A DNA stretch of 64,000 nt from Parietichytrium sp. I65-24A. Taxonomy: Eukaryota > Sar > Bigyra > Thraustochytrida > Thraustochytriidae. Under the pieces are notes generated by a model, which saw nothing but the letters and a program-made list of their open reading frames with translations, was not told where the DNA came from and did no database searches. Where the stretch lies: the NCBI GenBank assembly GCA_012862575.1, contig BLSF01000018.1, positions 315,680-379,679 on the forward strand. Direction: 5' to 3'. Shown here one piece after another: positions 63,101 to 64,000 of the stretch (position 1 is the first letter of the stretch; each line of letters begins with the position of its first letter). Position numbers and translations under genes: made by a program.

Positions 63101-64000
63101 CTGGAATCTGGTCGCGCTTGGTATTGATTTTCGGGGGCGAAGTTCGCGAATCAGCGGACAATGACCCTTTCTCGATAATTTTTTCGTATACTCCAAAGCA
63201 ATCTCGTTGTTCACGCGAGGATAGACCAGTCTGCACTGAAGTTTCAAATTGCGTACGACACCATGCCTTCCAGTTTGCTTGTCTTGACAGGCTTTCGACA
63301 GCAAGGTTGATGGGAGCCATTTGAGCTGAAGAGATTGACACAGTCAAGGTGCTTACAAACACTTCGACGACTCCCAAGGTCGGCATCGGGTTCGAGGCCA
63401 GATTTACCGCTATGACAGACTCGATGTTGAACGGCTTTATAAGATGTACTTGAGGAGGCTCATGTCTCGGTGCCGAGCTAGCAAGGCTCGCTCGATCATT
63501 CCTGGAAAATTGTTGTTCAGACGAACTCCGCATGAAAACCTGGAAATTCTCCATTTGGAATTGCTTCCTGATAATACGTTTTGCGCTGCCTTGAACTGGA
63601 TGTACTGGTATTCCAGCAATTCTTGCAGTCTCCCCGGATGCTTTCTTCAGCAGACTAGTGAATTTGCCTCCTTTTCTTGACGGGCTTTGCTCTTGTTCGT
63701 CCTCCACCGTTTTGTTGATCTCCTCTGTGCGCACCTTTGGGTCTAAGTCAGTACTCTCCAGGTTTAATCTGTCAAATCGTATTCCAATGCTCCCGCTCCC
63801 GTTGGAGCCTTCAAAGTGATAGACGACCTCCACGTCCGCTACAGTCACCTCCAGGTTGTCCGCCACACGAACCGCGATCCGCTTGACCAAACTCATTATC
63901 GATGAGTCCTCTTTCTGCTCTGACAGACTTCCTTGCATGCCCGTAAGTTTGGTCTCCAAAGATTGCATAGCTGCGTCTCTGAGAGCGCGGATAGCAGCCA
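51195..64000 (-). CDS. VPS13: VPS13-family lipid-transfer protein (5' end off window)
   Basis: There are at least 4,267 residues in one exon. The frame is open to the right edge, so the first part of the chorein domain is outside. VPS13 proteins are bridge-like tubes that move phospholipids between organelles at contact sites. The sequence begins in the chorein region (LRDAAMQSLETKL, VYHFEG). Domains by position on the DNA: EF-hand pair at 62.6-62.77 kb (DKSQDGNID, DADSDGTID), C2 domain at 60.4-60.76 kb (LHVRVLEGKNLLAADFGGTSDPY), EF-hand region at 56.5-56.76 kb (DEDGSGEIS), C2 domain at 55.1-55.43 kb (VQVIRAEGLRSADANGKSDPY) and the VPS13 adaptor-binding (SHR-BD) region at about 53.2-54.6 kb. 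The usual Gly-rich ATG2_C/PH end is not seen; the protein ends ...NCLRCGC. Calcium control is likely. Confidence 0.88.
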   Translation of the reverse strand, partial: AAIRALRDAAMQSLETKLTGMQGSLSEQKEDSSIMSLVKRIAVRVADNLEVTVADVEVVYHFEGSNGSGSIGIRFDRLNLESTDLDPKVRTEEINKTVEDEQEQSPSRKGGKFTSLLKKASGETARIAGIPVHPVQGSAKRIIRKQFQMENFQVFMRSSSEQQFSRNDRASLASSAPRHEPPQVHLIKPFNIESVIAVNLASNPMPTLGVVEVFVSTLTVSISSAQMAPINLAVESLSRQANWKAWCRTQFETSVQTGLSSREQRDCFGVYEKIIEKGSLSADSRTSPPKINTKRDQIPDCRSGLDFLLRDLSWLERCEMRLHLSTVESLLTTALSMVTQRERLRLEKAQKTMISKGRATVSSWVGWALGTSAEGDKEDDTKTLMTTAHQLSHALGVDDDDDPKRRRRQYRKVFQTIDKSQDGNIDAVELQLGLALSGTVLSASAVFDLVKKFDADSDGTIDFKEFCSICELAPKFLQERASENPRDEGEISKPVLAISIMVQGFSVRAQSTGLLENDKFANLLHFGTGSIKLGAAIAGVENYQTGRKSMHLTVESLDLDMLRSEDGDEDQHISTIMTSSKARKQRNVGSETPTENSAQESFNSTPPALDVVMVELYKADVEENHDVVGVLIESDGDGHVKRTDRCIGVLCPPPKNKPSSDPSCVYYAFKNPDAERPFSMQKEEDTSLTFQIRLRPMKTWFSKMLSGADSESQEVVLCNMKVDQPSERKLDQITESILGPSNQKKGKWTPLPGGYGKVLLEFSSPSKVLVEYPTDHHSMGAKSSGRAKEAFGIEVAANTGVGHLSLGAVASLSRLYTSLDEHTIPSLFGISSAFQEFEQWNSEMREIKWRCSKSNIQLQFPEVENAPPKTSIKTCFIVCGNEKLGALSFDPKVEFSLGETQNLEQVADGLENGKPQSSSRSVTGDKFGQLRIEFGLSDGETIVLTGLTLRRLLSLGNAKESMMWCKTESKGDRVPYPMRILVRISMRRNEMIGKDPLNPKLVQASRDQQTSQTSSQPSPGERAQAEADFEKDDSEDSGEEGEALPQPPKFSSSADTPEDWTRWEPADSFGLSNFPPVIQRNIARLHVRVLEGKNLLAADFGGTSDPYCSVKCEDEEFRTHVVSKSLNPSWADQEETSHFTFGPLKGGAIAQSSPEQLHITVKDHDIGGDWSDDLLGVAQVPLVEIYQDIMLQDEKVREEFQKQQNLTSGNSSRSMKLSKIFTRLKIDEKNRLKKWIPLHLTDGGKEEGAILIEVWFEPLDEPTQAVSALPFAIDLTLHMFAKLPQLVISKNAELNKCKRDLLLELGSPIFTVSLGEGAPSSLMDSLGVTLSDAYEERKSGHVRTSRESSGEREVPQQSQRLSRRSTAGSRRSRDDGDTDSGFYSLSESYADAHNFRRQNSSESAYHSVASAAPPKPPAQVSRNLHGQGIAKSDQTYLEVNRRTDIKFAFYLDEFHVSLSMISSSVMDKTYPLASLEMKGLEFMVHYSLYMVGVPLFHLDFSLDEFGVRDMEQRHLLVGRELTSPTENADRPNPPVGVKPQVRVIVSYMLPDPETAARSRPNLNTSLSSSALSRSSLDGGPSARSIPCPILSVGVRIDGLFVLTTALMVFAARVQSSFNTSEAAAEPSSPYSAESRSSNEHNSATNEQPSASQGVPPPPAEYFIPLSRCEVRLYLRKAEFHLMNRQTLGLIDGKPMRFPPKSLILRLGCSAVYDSRAVANKSGATHIGPSGLPGIEKVKLKTTMQLVIARTNLERHMYTDIPEDFLSGDNVLVEPFTVRLSMESRDIKWAKKLTLTESNIRRRGSSTLSDGSGAAMFQSFHSSQVLSRDGDSEAEDLDHSPDYYSQENGERQQQVPGVHEYSKAHRMWGVDHYSVDAHRIMQKKLEEAKLSQRNVSRGFEFRIDGLDARVDTGDQAFLFSISDVLWQTLDLLSESSSGDSEAEGGAAESRRTQTAESFHSGRTSDEVNVVYGEEGIGVASLRGWPKSVVFTEDALDKYSTFVSTRRIPKKTFASLIESTTEFEMKKRGFKRHRATQRTSSWKNYMTDLVMSEAQKNKSETENNTRNTNHHDQQSAGAEEEEDFEVHLLPTWIFPMVSPVFVLCADLSEFRTKLPGEADGAWSVERDTFVLKTIFNRAVLDSVHEKPFDQVTIALNQVMIGVGNNVQGYPEPFLRFVLAKMNVIGCSQSFFQEDFQARGYLLFTGTQYNAMSMAWEPLVEPWTVFLTCEQDVKKKRTPLLQIIAPKRLNVNITDSFLKNLMYLSESYRPGFQPMDDERLHGQYAPNWVLNETGHVIDIWPVKDPAAQAESSEPMIVTYRGEKQITRVDPGQAKKLHLHDTSKLHDKMEGLLAQVRKQKFRLIYKVLRVMNRSHQLSKNPEKVKALLKAQEEGPQNQDIGKDEEQKKALSAERLQQRKEDLIDLFHLLDEDGSGEISCVELQNALSRAGEAISLEEVIYSIGEMDDDGVENVDPVETGISLDEFLRFFLADPSDENASAGMTVGSLAFRVASEEASKEFTSQILLAPSRMTGNFMLHPSDTPTDGSATSDIRLSQSKSSAKIPAGDVQDDDNGIPEDDDGISKETLERHVSIKDASKLQRSYTFPAYKASRASIVANIVKMGRSSAGDVLFLETPIRIENRMIVRLEVILICENDKGEVVDEQVIFELSPGMEKSVPLRYLYGKHFLGDHAKFGFAVRPRYGVGKQKLLNRTGPQAGETFRDSNVFTRKSSELSRGNNSVEESKDDDQSQKNKSSGSSSSTPRAAKGREVETWKRSPMLVSLRGGQGLTILSDFRPQDDLITSSGNLLNDFLLTKIEEGQEVQSGLVGVSRVEFAKEKAGNGNGPSSLECLMLSQRNALRQYENREVLTVQVIRAEGLRSADANGKSDPYVVISCGKKKVRTKVIPKTLDPIWPNKATFRFGEEEPLRQIDKVQIRVMDHDSFPKKRDVLGYKSIDIAEILEWFQSRGFRSSEGTVIHKVFKLEKGPGLSEEKVQGFIKLAFVYERFAAVKNNPSLYAQHVFSFYPPFLLENALPRPIEVKVGCAINGELAERIFFLPPGAKIPYYSIDGAAFDFLNEERLKHDEQMSKDISTRGSIQVRFARSRELKESKWSDPVKEPKKGFFIRSADSDEPISSISVEVLRDAYTDGGSRRCIVYAPVWVVNKSHLELDYFVYETKKKNGERHLTRKEEEWIKGHHPEHAQGIMCLSLDMKMGRIDVRGRSLLRDNPANFVSDFSSPLLTEEHDLRAGSFANVSLKSDALLMDQKSPGLGGCTILMNLEQLQIPDGQSPPADADKQFAYCVALSASNGTGGRVSELDSIWSFTTAMQNSVSSTVIPESGKREIVWPPGAGVIGVSSERELSRNAEENKGDDTDQAGIELVVEVFRVLVPNAINEAAEKRLKRSKSQAARSESVSSIVDQCGTEVATVASGKVSVRSDFGFLTTKTLELESGFKISYSLDVCGVQLHPKDSFIPTLSKFQHEIAISNSPLLGEYVARTQVLTIQSRLFLANLCSLPLLIKVAGYPDETACYLDAFHRVTHLMGGDLEEIKDHRKVPFDFLIQKLKDPHARYIQVKVAHKDAKWCEPFDVHDLDDFGLQLRDSNGDRFARVWVDANHSGPSDFIVFRSLEAVTNPVAIQNLTTDSSFVIYQLSSEKGGFMHSLKKKLHLSVSRDWKKETDGFPFRGSNLEPGEELPLPHDWPPVKRRNVYALVVPLTSGDSPAPLFENAVRVRIEPGVLRVIEDETGREMELLVVSEGTRSILRIINKKQLRELSGYVDKIKGEARPYNESAPAISDASDTDVELAKETSTKPEKSKVSLTRRSTKKIIEHAKKSSLFRELQPKEPKYEVLIHLSSVCMSLFSSARQVEVAYIALQKVHLEYALEPIQLGGVAMDRETLDFSIALFQIDSSQVDAKFPIMLTSARSEKSSGLVSMAQKINGASYSGLMEEPVLSSVSESAKRRTKLLGDRMREDRRDNGFLRLQFVYDCDPTGNSSFDIYRYFQVQMKPLDIRLDNVFLTGLLVVLDPLIRQKTESGSIEAEGAVLGNSPNIENPTFTWTVQDITTPVPIPPQDAKFFDSVRIEKNLFVITVNIGSDDELKDILEEYQVGANVISMLPLVRGLTRLEEWNLDLRRGHYDGVSLHKLMQRHMRRLTKDILRQIHEVVLNRPARLLKFLIAKKRPEHERIREPMVVSGGVLEVYGPGRRPKVVEDKEEREAARVVEQAFFTFLYHKRQKTPTDEADSEQQPKRITNKKAKNNDGGNCLRCGC

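Overview
The window is nuclear DNA from an intron-poor eukaryotic microbe. The evidence is a full set of eukaryote-only genes (ALG9, mitochondrial glycerol-3-phosphate dehydrogenase, an SNIP1/DAWDLE-type FHA protein, UTP14, a VPS13-family giant, an FAAP24-like protein), short GT-AG introns in only two genes, two Pol III tRNA genes and long microsatellite-rich spacers. No gene shows a plastid transit peptide. Low intron density, GA/GAGT/TGAC-rich spacers and many small secreted proteins fit a heterotrophic protist such as a thraustochytrid (Labyrinthulomycetes, stramenopiles). That placement is an inference and no single gene proves it.

Layout. 1-4.3 kb: two tiny secreted-peptide genes in otherwise empty DNA. 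4.3-7.5 kb: a tail-anchored-looking protein with PP1-docking motifs, then ALG9. 7.6-12.1 kb: a head-to-tail array of a membrane-anchored alpha/beta hydrolase (one full copy, two cut by single-N scaffold joints). 12.1-13.9 kb: spacer with a short repeat resembling half of a tRNA-Glu. 13.9-21.2 kb: a run of three secreted-protein genes on the plus strand, two 18-cysteine paralogues around a lectin/crystallin-like mosaic protein. 21.2-23.5 kb: spacer with a scaffold joint. 23.5-31.1 kb: a coiled-coil/PH protein with a dynein-adaptor-like CC1 box, a receptor-type TKL kinase and an FAAP24-like gene. 31.2-32.6 kb: a falsely duplicated allelic segment and a 45-residue membrane protein. 32.8-34.9 kb: FAD glycerol-3-phosphate dehydrogenase. 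37.5-41.9 kb: a C2/histidine-phosphatase fusion and an endonuclease III homologue without its Fe-S ligands. 43.3-51 kb: histidinol dehydrogenase, two tRNA-Glu, inositol monophosphatase, the FHA protein and UTP14. 51.2-64 kb: a VPS13-family protein of more than 4,260 residues that runs off the right edge.

Five secreted proteins share a Leu-Arg motif just behind the signal peptide, which may be a sorting or processing signal. Several cytosolic proteins carry membrane-attachment signals at their ends (MGxxxS in the inositol phosphatase and the C2/phosphatase; CXC at the VPS13 C-terminus). DNA repair (NTH1-like, FAAP24-like), ribosome biogenesis (UTP14) and N-glycan assembly (ALG9) are housekeeping functions with no sign of operon-like organisation.

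Four single N bases (8981, 11826, 21728, 31847) are scaffold joints flanked by repeated sequence. Gene counts and spacing near them should not be trusted.
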